From Anaerolineae bacterium (GTDB lineage Bacteria > Chloroflexota > Anaerolineae > UBA4142), in NCBI GenBank assembly GCA_027457205.1, contig DAIDTM010000174.1, forward strand, positions 1-6,267: 6,267 nucleotides of DNA, in the 5' to 3' direction. This document shows, piece after piece, positions 1 to 6,096 of this stretch. Position 1 is the stretch's first letter. Every line of letters begins with the position of its first letter. The notes beneath the pieces were generated by a model. It saw nothing but the letters and a program-made list of their open reading frames with translations. It was not told the origin of the DNA and searched no databases. The translations under genes and the position numbers were made by a program.

Positions 1-885
1 CGCGGTTTGGACGCGGGGCTTCGCCTGTTGCGGCTGCCGGTGAGCGATCTATTTTTCCAGCCCAATCTGCTGCGTGACCGATTGACGGATGTTTCGTTCA
101 ACTGGGTCGTGTTCGACCGCGCATCGCCATTCGGTACATTCATCAACGGCATCGATTACGCGCTCTTCCTCGCGGCGATTCTGGGCATCGCGCTGGCGCG
201 CTTGCTTGCCGTGCGCGAACGGAAGCGAATCTTGGTATTGTTTGCCAGCGCGCTGCTGATGGGCGTCGCGCTGCTGCTCACGTTCAAGGGCTCGGGATTT
301 CTCGCGGTGGCTGGCGCGGCGGCGACCGTCGCGCTGTTTTCTCTGCCACGCTGGTCGCCGCGCGTCGCGGTGGTCGGCGCAATCGTCCTCATCGTCGCAG
401 TGGCGCTCGCGCTTCCGTTTGCCGGCTTGCTCGCCGAGCGCGTGGCTTTTCTGGTTCAGCGCGAGCAGGGCGTCACTGGAACGCCAGGGCGATTGGAAAC
501 GTGGGTGGAATTGCTGCGCCAATTGGCGCAGCGTCCGATCTTTGGCTACGGGCTGAATCACGCGCCGTTGCTGACGGAGGCGACGCGTACGCTGCGTTAC
601 GGCGCGGTGGCGTTTAACAGCCCCGCTGCGGAAAGCGCGTACGTCGCTGCGCTCGTCGAGACGGGCATCGCCGGTTTCGTCGCGCTGATGGCGTGGATCG
701 GTGTGGTCTTGGCGCGCGCGATTCAGTTGGCGCGCGTGGACACGCGGTTCGTCGGCGTTCTCGCCGCGCTCGTCGCGCTGTGGCTCGGCAATCTAACGGT
801 CGCGGGATTCACGACCGATCAGAACGGAATGCTGCTCGGTATGTTGATCGGCATGGTATTTTCGTCCGTAAATCTTGGCGCGTAA
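1..885 (+). CDS. O-antigen ligase/polymerase family membrane protein (Wzy_C type), 3' part only
   Basis: This is a multi-pass membrane protein that probably polymerises or ligates lipid-linked glycans on the outer face of the cytoplasmic membrane. The frame is open to the left edge, so the true start lies upstream; the TTG at position 7 is only the first possible start codon in view. Numbering from that TTG, hydrophobic segments lie near residues 51-68, 76-92, 95-112, 119-139, 213-239, 247-262 and 271-286. Between them sits a long polar loop (about 143-212) with the family hallmark GRLETWVELL...RPIFGYGLN at 161-184, followed by AESAYVAALVETGIAGF at 208-224. This matches the periplasmic loop and following helix of the Wzy_C (PF04932) family. 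The position where WaaL ligases usually carry a His (HN-x-Y-L) is Glu here (E209). That favours a polymerase or an uncharacterised subtype over a WaaL ligase, but the family is too divergent to decide. The gene ends 11 nt past the earliest possible start of the next gene. Confidence 0.82.
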   Translation, partial: RGLDAGLRLLRLPVSDLFFQPNLLRDRLTDVSFNWVVFDRASPFGTFINGIDYALFLAAILGIALARLLAVRERKRILVLFASALLMGVALLLTFKGSGFLAVAGAAATVALFSLPRWSPRVAVVGAIVLIVAVALALPFAGLLAERVAFLVQREQGVTGTPGRLETWVELLRQLAQRPIFGYGLNHAPLLTEATRTLRYGAVAFNSPAAESAYVAALVETGIAGFVALMAWIGVVLARAIQLARVDTRFVGVLAALVALWLGNLTVAGFTTDQNGMLLGMLIGMVFSSVNLGA

Positions 886-2512
886 GGCAAAGTCTTTGGT
901 CACTTCTGAAGAATCGCAAATCGAGAAGCGCAAGGCATCGGTCAACTGGCGCGTGTTGTCGTTCGCGACGATCACCGCCGCCGGGTTTGTGCTGGGCAAA
1001 GCCAGCGGCGTTCTGCGCGAGATCGTCGTCAGCGCGCACTTTGGCTTGTCGGCGCAGCTCGACGCGTATTTCATCGCCGGCACCGTGCCGACGATGATCA
1101 ACAATATCGTCGCCGGCAGCGCGATCACCGCGGCGATCATGCCGACGTTCGCGCGCTATCTCATCGCGAACAAACGCGACGAGTTTTGGTACGTGGCGAG
1201 TCTCATCGCGAACATCGTTCTACTCGTGACCGTTGTTTTGACCGCGCTGGCGCTCGTTTTTGCTGGACCGATCATCGACTTGGTCGGCGCGGGCTTTCCG
1301 CCCGGCACAAAGACGCTGGCGACCAGTTTGCTCGTGATTATGATGCCGACGCTCGTGCTGGGCGCGGCGTTGAACGTCTTGATGGCAGTCCTCAACGCGC
1401 TGGATCGATTTACCGCGCCCGCGCTGATTTTCCTCGCGCTCAATTTTGGCATTATCGCGACGGTTATTCTGCTGTCGCCAGTGATTGGCATTTACGCGGT
1501 GGCGTGGGGATTTCTGATCGGCGTCACGCTCCAGGTGGCGATTCAATTCTTTGAATTGCGGCTGGAGCGACCGAAATTTCACCTGCGCTTGGATTGGCGG
1601 CATCCGGTGTTGCGCGAGATTTTACGCGCGTTTATTCCGATCGCCGCGTTGTCCGTCGTCGCGCAGGTGGATTATATTGTGGACCTGACAATGGCGACGA
1701 GCTTGCCGGCGGGCAGCGTCGGCGCGCTGTACTACGCCGATTCCGTGCTGGGAATGTTTTACATGGTTGGCACCAGTCTCGGCATTGCGGTCTTTCCCAG
1801 TCTCAGCAAACTGGCAATAACAAAAGACGCGGAGACGACCGCGAGCGCGGTGAATATGTCGCTGCGGTTGTTGATTTTCATTCTGCTGCCGCTGACGCTG
1901 CTGCTTATCGCGTTCCCCACGCCCGTGATCGGCGTGCTGCTGGGGCGCGGACGGTTTGACGCCAACGCGGTGCGGATGACCGTGCAGGCGCTCGTGATGT
2001 ACGCGGTGGGGCTGACCGGCATCGGCGCGGTCTATGTTCTACAGCGCGCCTTTTACGCCATGTCCGATGGAGTGACGCCGCTGGTGGTCGGTACGCTCGT
2101 CGTTGCCGCGCACGTCGCGCTGAATCTCGTCTTGATTCCGCCGATGGCGCACGCCGGCATCGCACTTTCGGCGTCCCTCACGACGCTCGGAGGCGTCGCC
2201 GCGTTGCTGCTTCTCCTGGCGCGCCGCGTGCCGGGTATTAGCGTGCCGAACCTGCTCGCGTTTATCTTTCGATGTCTCGTCCTCGCCGCGATCAGCACCG
2301 CCGCCGTGGTGGGAGTGTTCGCCGCACTGCATCTCGGCACCGAAACGCTGACCGCGCGGTTGATCGGCGTGGGGTTGGTCGGCGCAGGCGGCTTGATTTA
2401 TTTTGGGTTGGCGTTGATCACGCGGACGCACGAAAGCGAAATGCTTTTGCGAACCGCGCGCGGATTCTTGAAACTAGACGGAAGACGGAAGACCGAAGAC
2501 GGGGCGTTATGA
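875..2512 (+). CDS. MurJ/MVF-family lipid-linked glycan flippase-like protein
   Basis: This is an integral membrane protein of the MOP/MVF superfamily, whose best-known member MurJ flips lipid II. From TTG 875 it is 545 aa, with about 14 hydrophobic segments between residues 28 and 516; E. coli MurJ is about 511 aa. Family landmarks are GKASGVLRE (41-49), LDAYFIAGTVP (62-72), GSAITAAIMP (81-90), SVGALYYAD (281-289), GIAVFPSLSK (303-312), GRGRFDANAV (357-366), and LQRAFYAMSD...TP (389-402). Compared from memory with E. coli MurJ, R24 and D39 are kept (R48, D63). R18 is Lys (K42), R52-R53 are Asn-Asn (N76-N77), R270 is Ser (S290) and E273 is Gly (G293). Lipid II may therefore not be the substrate; given the neighbours, a surface-polysaccharide lipid intermediate is plausible. 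No ATG occurs before residue 74 and a TAA lies in frame at 869-871, so the start must be TTG 875, TTG 896 (538 aa, with AAGG 8 nt upstream) or later. The last 12 codons run through a heptamer repeat. Confidence 0.85.
   Translation: MARKAKSLVTSEESQIEKRKASVNWRVLSFATITAAGFVLGKASGVLREIVVSAHFGLSAQLDAYFIAGTVPTMINNIVAGSAITAAIMPTFARYLIANKRDEFWYVASLIANIVLLVTVVLTALALVFAGPIIDLVGAGFPPGTKTLATSLLVIMMPTLVLGAALNVLMAVLNALDRFTAPALIFLALNFGIIATVILLSPVIGIYAVAWGFLIGVTLQVAIQFFELRLERPKFHLRLDWRHPVLREILRAFIPIAALSVVAQVDYIVDLTMATSLPAGSVGALYYADSVLGMFYMVGTSLGIAVFPSLSKLAITKDAETTASAVNMSLRLLIFILLPLTLLLIAFPTPVIGVLLGRGRFDANAVRMTVQALVMYAVGLTGIGAVYVLQRAFYAMSDGVTPLVVGTLVVAAHVALNLVLIPPMAHAGIALSASLTTLGGVAALLLLLARRVPGISVPNLLAFIFRCLVLAAISTAAVVGVFAALHLGTETLTARLIGVGLVGAGGLIYFGLALITRTHESEMLLRTARGFLKLDGRRKTEDGAL
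884..887 (+). promoter_or_regulatory. possible Shine-Dalgarno AAGG for TTG start at 896
   Basis: AAGG lies 8 nt upstream of the TTG at 896, a normal spacing. The alternative TTG at 875 has only weak purine context upstream. If 896 is used, the MurJ-like protein loses seven residues and no longer overlaps the upstream gene, whose TAA (883-885) overlaps this site. It is a short motif, so this is suggestive only. Confidence 0.4.
2477..2504 (+). repeat. four tandem 7-bp repeats (GACGGAA type) inside the 3' end of the MurJ-like gene
   Basis: Four consecutive heptamers can be read directly: GACGGAA, GACGGAA, GACCGAA and GACGGGG. They lie inside the coding frame of the MurJ-like gene and encode most of its hydrophilic C-terminal tail (LDGRRKTEDGAL), which lies beyond the last membrane segment and outside the part recognisable as MurJ. 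The 28-bp array is not a multiple of three, so any gain or loss of one unit would shift the frame of the tail. Purine-rich heptamers of this kind resemble intergenic short tandem repeats more than coding sequence. Confidence 0.8.
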
Positions 2513-2555
2513 ACGATCTCTGCTTTCCGTCCGCCATCCTCCATCCTCCGTCGCT
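2513..2555. other. 43-bp intergenic gap with heptamer repeats, the only true gap in the cluster
   Basis: This is the only unambiguous non-coding gap in the window, between the TGA of the MurJ-like gene and the ATG of the GT4 gene. It holds a pyrimidine-rich array of four 7-bp units on the + strand. I see no convincing -10/-35 promoter, no T-tract terminator and no Shine-Dalgarno motif in it. A 7-bp perfect stem is possible between GACGGAA at 2484-2490 and TTCCGTC at 2525-2531, with a loop of about 34 nt, so any RNA structure would be weak. Confidence 0.6.
2527..2554 (-). repeat. four tandem 7-bp repeats (CCATCCT type) just upstream of the GT4 start
   Basis: On the + strand the units are CCGTCCG, CCATCCT, CCATCCT and CCGTCGC. 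On the - strand they read GCGACGG, AGGATGG, AGGATGG and CGGACGG, which resemble the AAGACGG phase of the array at 2477-2504. The two arrays have the same period and the same number of units, and they face each other across 22 bp, so the pair forms a degenerate inverted repeat. The array ends one base before the GT4 start codon and occupies the place where a ribosome binding site would normally sit. Confidence 0.75.
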
Positions 2556-3794
2556 ATGAACATCTGCATGTTCTCGCGCATCATGCCCGCACACGCGCCC
2601 GGCGGAATGCAGGACCATGTCCAAGCGTTGAGCGTTGGGCTTGCGCGTAAGGGGCACGCGGTTTCGGTCATCACAAGCGCGCGGTCAGACGGAAAAGAAT
2701 TTGATACCGTCGAGGGCGTGCGAATTTATTTCCTGAACGGCACGCCGCCGGGACGAAACACGAACGCGTATTGGTTTGGCGCGGCGACCAAGCTTGAAGA
2801 ATTGCACGCGGTAGCGCCATTCGACATCCTGCACAGCCAGAGTGTCGGCGCGTATGGCGTTTACAAACGAAAACTGCACCGCCGGTATCGCCTGCCGCTC
2901 GTCACGTCGTTTCACGGCACGCACCTCGATGTGCTGACGACGAGCTGGCACACCGATTTCTCGCTGACGCATCCGCTGGGCATGGCGCGGTTCTTCGCGC
3001 TGACGCTCAATTTGGCGTACCGCTATCTTTATCGCGATCTGTGGTTCACGCGCGGTTCGGACGTTGTGATCGCGACAAGTGACGCCGATGTGGGCAAGTA
3101 CAAGATGCTGTACCGTTTGCCCGACGCGCAGATTCGCAAGGTCTATAACGGAATCGACACCGATCTATTCGCGCCGCGCGATGCGAGTGCGCTGCGCGCC
3201 GCGCTGAAAATCCTATCGGACGAAAAGATCATCCTCGCGCTCGCGCGTTTGGAAAAAGACAAGGGCGTGCAGAACGCGATCGCGGTTATGCCGCGCGTGC
3301 TAGAGAAAATTCCCGCGCGCCTGATCGTCGTCGGCGATGGCGAATACCGCGGCGCGCTCGAGTCGCTTGCGCGCGACAAGGGCGTTGCCGCGCGCGTGCA
3401 TTTCGTCGGCGCGCAGCCGCTGGCGGAGTGCGCGCGCTATTTTAACCTGTGCGATGTCTTTGTCGATCCAACGCTCCGCACCGATGGCTACGACCTGACG
3501 ATTGCCGAAGCGATGGCGTGCGGCAAGCCGGTCATCGTCGCCGATGTCGGCGCGAACTCGACGCTGATCGACGCGGCGACGCAGCGCGACGGCATCCTGA
3601 TTCCACGCGGCGACAATGACGCGCTCGTGCGCGAAATCCTGCGCATCCTCGGCGGCGCCACGCTTACGCGGTCGATGGGCGAGGCGGCGCGCGAAAAGAT
3701 CGCCGTGCGGTTCAGCATTGGCGCGATGGTCGCGGGGATGGAGCAGGTGTACGCGGAGATGACGGCGCGGTTCAAATCGGCGGAACGCGGATGA
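2556..3794 (+). CDS. GT4-family (GT-B fold) glycosyltransferase
   Basis: This is a cytoplasmic, retaining glycosyltransferase that transfers a sugar from a nucleotide-sugar donor to an acceptor, probably a lipid-linked glycan. It is 412 aa, normal for the family. The N-terminal Rossmann domain starts as expected (MNICMFSRIMP, then the glycine motif PGGMQDHV at 15-22), with the acceptor-side motif TSFHGTHLD at 117-125. The C-terminal donor domain shows VYNGIDTDLF (196-205), ALARLEKDKGV (228-238, the usual Arg and Lys at R231 and K236), VVGDGE (258-263), FVGAQP (283-288) and the nucleotide-sugar motif DGYDLTIAEAMACGKPVI (310-327). In that motif the first Glu of the usual E-x7-E is Asp (D310) and the second Glu is kept (E318). 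The ATG fits the family start well, but there is no Shine-Dalgarno sequence in front of it. The stop overlaps the next start (ATGA). The sugar specificity cannot be read from the sequence. Confidence 0.92.
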   Translation: MNICMFSRIMPAHAPGGMQDHVQALSVGLARKGHAVSVITSARSDGKEFDTVEGVRIYFLNGTPPGRNTNAYWFGAATKLEELHAVAPFDILHSQSVGAYGVYKRKLHRRYRLPLVTSFHGTHLDVLTTSWHTDFSLTHPLGMARFFALTLNLAYRYLYRDLWFTRGSDVVIATSDADVGKYKMLYRLPDAQIRKVYNGIDTDLFAPRDASALRAALKILSDEKIILALARLEKDKGVQNAIAVMPRVLEKIPARLIVVGDGEYRGALESLARDKGVAARVHFVGAQPLAECARYFNLCDVFVDPTLRTDGYDLTIAEAMACGKPVIVADVGANSTLIDAATQRDGILIPRGDNDALVREILRILGGATLTRSMGEAAREKIAVRFSIGAMVAGMEQVYAEMTARFKSAERG

Positions 3795-5092
3795 AGTCTG
3801 TGGTGGTCCAGCGCGTCAATCAATACGTTCGCGCGTACGCGATGAATCCGACGGTGCAACAAGGCGTCGTGTTACTGGTCGCCAACACGCTGGGCAACGC
3901 GCTGCAGTACATCTTTCACGCGTTCGTCAGCCGCGCCATGGGACCGGACGAGTACGGCGTCTTTGCGTCGCTCCTTGCGCTCTACGTCATCGTGAACGTG
4001 CCGACCGGCATCGCGCAGACCGTCATCACGCAGTACGTTGCGCGGTTTCGCGCACGGAATGAGATGAGCCGGGTCGGCGCTTTGTTTGTCGATAGCTTGA
4101 AATACCTGTCGCTCGCCGGCGTTGGCGTCTTTGCGCTGGTCGCCGTAGTGAGCGCGCCGATTGCGTCGTTCTTGAATGTTCCATCCGCGTTACCGGTGAT
4201 CGCGATGGCGAGCATCTTTTTGATCGCCGGCGGCTCGACGGTAGTGAGTGGAACTTTGCAGGGCTTGCAAAGGTTTTACGTCATCTCGGCGAACGGCGTG
4301 CTGGGTCCTGCCTTTCGTCTGATCGCAGGCGTAGCGATGGTGGCGCTGGGTTGGAGCGCGGCGGGCGCGCTCGGCGCATCGACCGTCTCCGCCTTCCTCG
4401 TGATGCTGATCGGATTTTACTTTGTGCGCGATCTCTGGCGCGCGACGGGCGCGCCGCACGATTTGGCGTTGGGCGCGGTCTCGCGTTACAGTGGAATCGT
4501 TCTGATCGGTACGCTGGCGTTCACGATGTTGACGAACATCGACCTCATCGTCGTCAAGCATTTCTTTACGCCGGGGCAAGCCGGTTACTACTCGGCGGCT
4601 TCGGTGCTGGGCAAGATTATTCTTTTCTTCCCGACCGCCGTTTCGACCATCCTCTTCCCCAAAACGTCGCATCGCCACGCGCTGGGACAAGACGCTTCCG
4701 GCTTGGCGCGGCAGAGTATGCTGGCGCTGGTTGGCTTGTGCGGATTGTCCGTCGCCGCGCTCGCGCTCTTTCCCGCGCCGGCGGTGCATCTGATGTTTGG
4801 AAACCAGTACGACGGCAGCATCGGTTTGGTGGGGCTGTACGGCGCGACGATGGGACTGTTCGCGTTGGTGCAGTTGTTGATGACGTACTATATTTCGTTG
4901 GAAGAGGCGCGCTTTGTGTGGTTGTTGGCGGGTGTGACGGCGGTGCTGACCGTCGTCCTAGCGTTCGTGCACATTTCGCTGACCCAAGTGATCGTCTCGC
5001 TCGCGGTCAGCGCGATCGGCGTGCTAGTTATCAGCGAATTGTGGCTGGGCGGGATGGGACTGGCGCGGCGTTCGGAAGCGGCAATTCGATGA
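3791..5092 (+). CDS. Wzx-like oligosaccharide flippase (PST family, MOP superfamily)
   Basis: This polytopic membrane protein probably flips undecaprenyl-linked oligosaccharide units across the cytoplasmic membrane. It is 433 aa with about 12 hydrophobic segments, for example near 24-42, 56-78, 104-127, 133-152, 166-185, 192-212, 234-256, 310-328, 347-367, 374-394 and 398-418. Typical signatures are the N-terminal FVSRAMGPDEYGVFASLLAL (45-64) and the mid-protein block TNIDLIVVKHFFTPGQAGYY (248-267) followed by SAASVLGK, both standard for the polysaccharide biosynthesis/PST family. The start is an ATG within the stop of the GT4 gene (ATGA, 4-nt overlap). With no clear Shine-Dalgarno, translation is probably coupled to the upstream gene. 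It ends in another ATGA overlap with the GT2 gene. It differs in family from the MurJ-like protein upstream, so the cluster carries two distinct flippase types. Confidence 0.9.
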   Translation: MKSVVVQRVNQYVRAYAMNPTVQQGVVLLVANTLGNALQYIFHAFVSRAMGPDEYGVFASLLALYVIVNVPTGIAQTVITQYVARFRARNEMSRVGALFVDSLKYLSLAGVGVFALVAVVSAPIASFLNVPSALPVIAMASIFLIAGGSTVVSGTLQGLQRFYVISANGVLGPAFRLIAGVAMVALGWSAAGALGASTVSAFLVMLIGFYFVRDLWRATGAPHDLALGAVSRYSGIVLIGTLAFTMLTNIDLIVVKHFFTPGQAGYYSAASVLGKIILFFPTAVSTILFPKTSHRHALGQDASGLARQSMLALVGLCGLSVAALALFPAPAVHLMFGNQYDGSIGLVGLYGATMGLFALVQLLMTYYISLEEARFVWLLAGVTAVLTVVLAFVHISLTQVIVSLAVSAIGVLVISELWLGGMGLARRSEAAIR

Positions 5093-6096
5093 GCCGTCAA
5101 ATTTCCGTCATTCTCCCGGCGTACAACGAAGGCGCGGTGATCGCGAACAGCATCGAGCAAACCGCGCTGGCGTTGGCTGACCGCGATTACGAGATCATCG
5201 TGGTCGACGATGGCAGCGCGGACGATACGGCGGCGCGCGCGACACAAGCTGCGGCGGCGAATTCGCGCGTGCAGGTAGTGCGTTATCAGCCGAATCATGG
5301 CAAGGGCTATGCGCTCAAGCAGGGGTTCGCACGCGCGACCGGCGAACTCGTCGCGTTTCTGGACGCCGACGCCGATTTGCCGCCGCGCCAACTGCTGACG
5401 TTGTGGAATGTGATGGAGCGCGAGGACGCGGACGCCGTGATCGGCTCCAAGCGGCACCGCGATTCCAAACTGGATTATCCGTTGGCGCGCCGTGTGATTA
5501 GCTGGGGCTATTTCACGATGGCGCACTTTCTCTTTGGCTTGCCCGTGCGCGATACGCAGACCGGCATCAAACTCTTTAGGCGCGAGGTGCTGGAGCAGGT
5601 CCTGCCGAATTTGGAGATTGAGGGTTTTGCTTTTGATCTCGAACTGTTGGTTGCGATTCATCTCTACGGCTATTCGATTGCCGAAGCGCCGGTCGTTCTT
5701 ACTTTTGGGCGCGGGTCTGCGCGTCCGCTGACGCTGCTACGCGCCAGTGTAGAGGTCGCGCTCGATACGCTGCATGTTTTTTACCGGGTCAGTTTTTGGA
5801 ACTGGCTCAGCCCCGGCTTGGCGTTCAAGTTCTGGGGACTGATGTTGATTGGCGGAGTCATGGCAGGCGGCGTTGGTCTCGGTCACCTGCTGAATAATTT
5901 CGTCCCGCCGTCTCCCTTCGATGCAGTCGTGAATATCCTGCTGCTCCGCTTTTTGAATCGAACGCTGCGCGATGCGCTTGTGGTTAGCGGCGGACTGCTG
6001 ATCGTGGTAATTGCGGCATTACAGTTAAACCGGCATATCGTCGCCGCGTTCGCGCGCAAGGATCGTTCGGACTTTTGGGGGCAGAAGCGCAAGTGA
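5089..6096 (+). CDS. GT2 glycosyltransferase with C-terminal membrane anchor (polyprenyl-phosphate hexose synthase-like)
   Basis: This is an inverting GT-A glycosyltransferase, 335 aa. It resembles dolichyl-phosphate mannose/glucose synthases (DPM1/ALG5-like), which move a hexose from a nucleotide sugar onto a polyprenyl phosphate. The catalytic domain covers about residues 4-210: ISVILPAYNE (5-14), VVDDGSADDT (38-47), HGKGYALKQGF (70-80), the metal-binding DAD in FLDADADL (90-97), GSKR (119-122), the acceptor block DTQTGIKLF (155-163) and EGFAFDLELL (178-187). Two clear hydrophobic stretches follow, at about 243-268 and 294-313, and probably anchor the protein on the inner face of the membrane. 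The ATG overlaps the wzx-like stop (ATGA), with GGAAG about 10 nt upstream. The frame is open a long way upstream into the wzx-like gene, but only from here does it read as a GT2. It could instead transfer directly to an oligosaccharide; the family match is firm, the substrate is not. Confidence 0.9.
   Translation: MSRQISVILPAYNEGAVIANSIEQTALALADRDYEIIVVDDGSADDTAARATQAAAANSRVQVVRYQPNHGKGYALKQGFARATGELVAFLDADADLPPRQLLTLWNVMEREDADAVIGSKRHRDSKLDYPLARRVISWGYFTMAHFLFGLPVRDTQTGIKLFRREVLEQVLPNLEIEGFAFDLELLVAIHLYGYSIAEAPVVLTFGRGSARPLTLLRASVEVALDTLHVFYRVSFWNWLSPGLAFKFWGLMLIGGVMAGGVGLGHLLNNFVPPSPFDAVVNILLLRFLNRTLRDALVVSGGLLIVVIAALQLNRHIVAAFARKDRSDFWGQKRK

Noticed and set aside
49..561. 170-aa minus-strand open frame opposite the polymerase/ligase gene
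   Set aside because: Its composition is charged and repetitive with no domain or ribosome binding site, and the + strand frame carries clear Wzy_C motifs.
2484..2531. Possible transcription terminator hairpin from facing heptamers
   Set aside because: The best perfect stem I can find is 7 bp (GACGGAA with TTCCGTC) around a loop of about 34 nt, with no T-tract after it. That is too weak to call a terminator.
2477..2554. CRISPR array or insertion-sequence ends
   Set aside because: The units are 7 bp, directly tandem and without spacers. There is no transposase, target-site duplication or long terminal inverted repeat.
4190..4789. 199-aa minus-strand open frame opposite the wzx-like gene
   Set aside because: It is very rich in Arg, His, Gln and Asp with no hydrophobic core, typical of an antisense shadow of a membrane-protein gene.
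4351..5088. Long upstream extension of the GT2 frame, which could be read as a 581-aa fusion protein
   Set aside because: The extension lies wholly within the wzx-like gene in another frame, is rich in Arg and low-complexity, and shows no family motif. The GT2 family start fits the ATG at 5089 exactly, with a normal ATGA junction.
4888..5661. 257-aa open frame on the minus strand
   Set aside because: It spans the end of the wzx-like gene and half of the GT2 gene on the opposite strand, has an Arg/His/Gln-rich composition, and has no recognisable domain. Long antisense frames are expected in GC-rich coding DNA.
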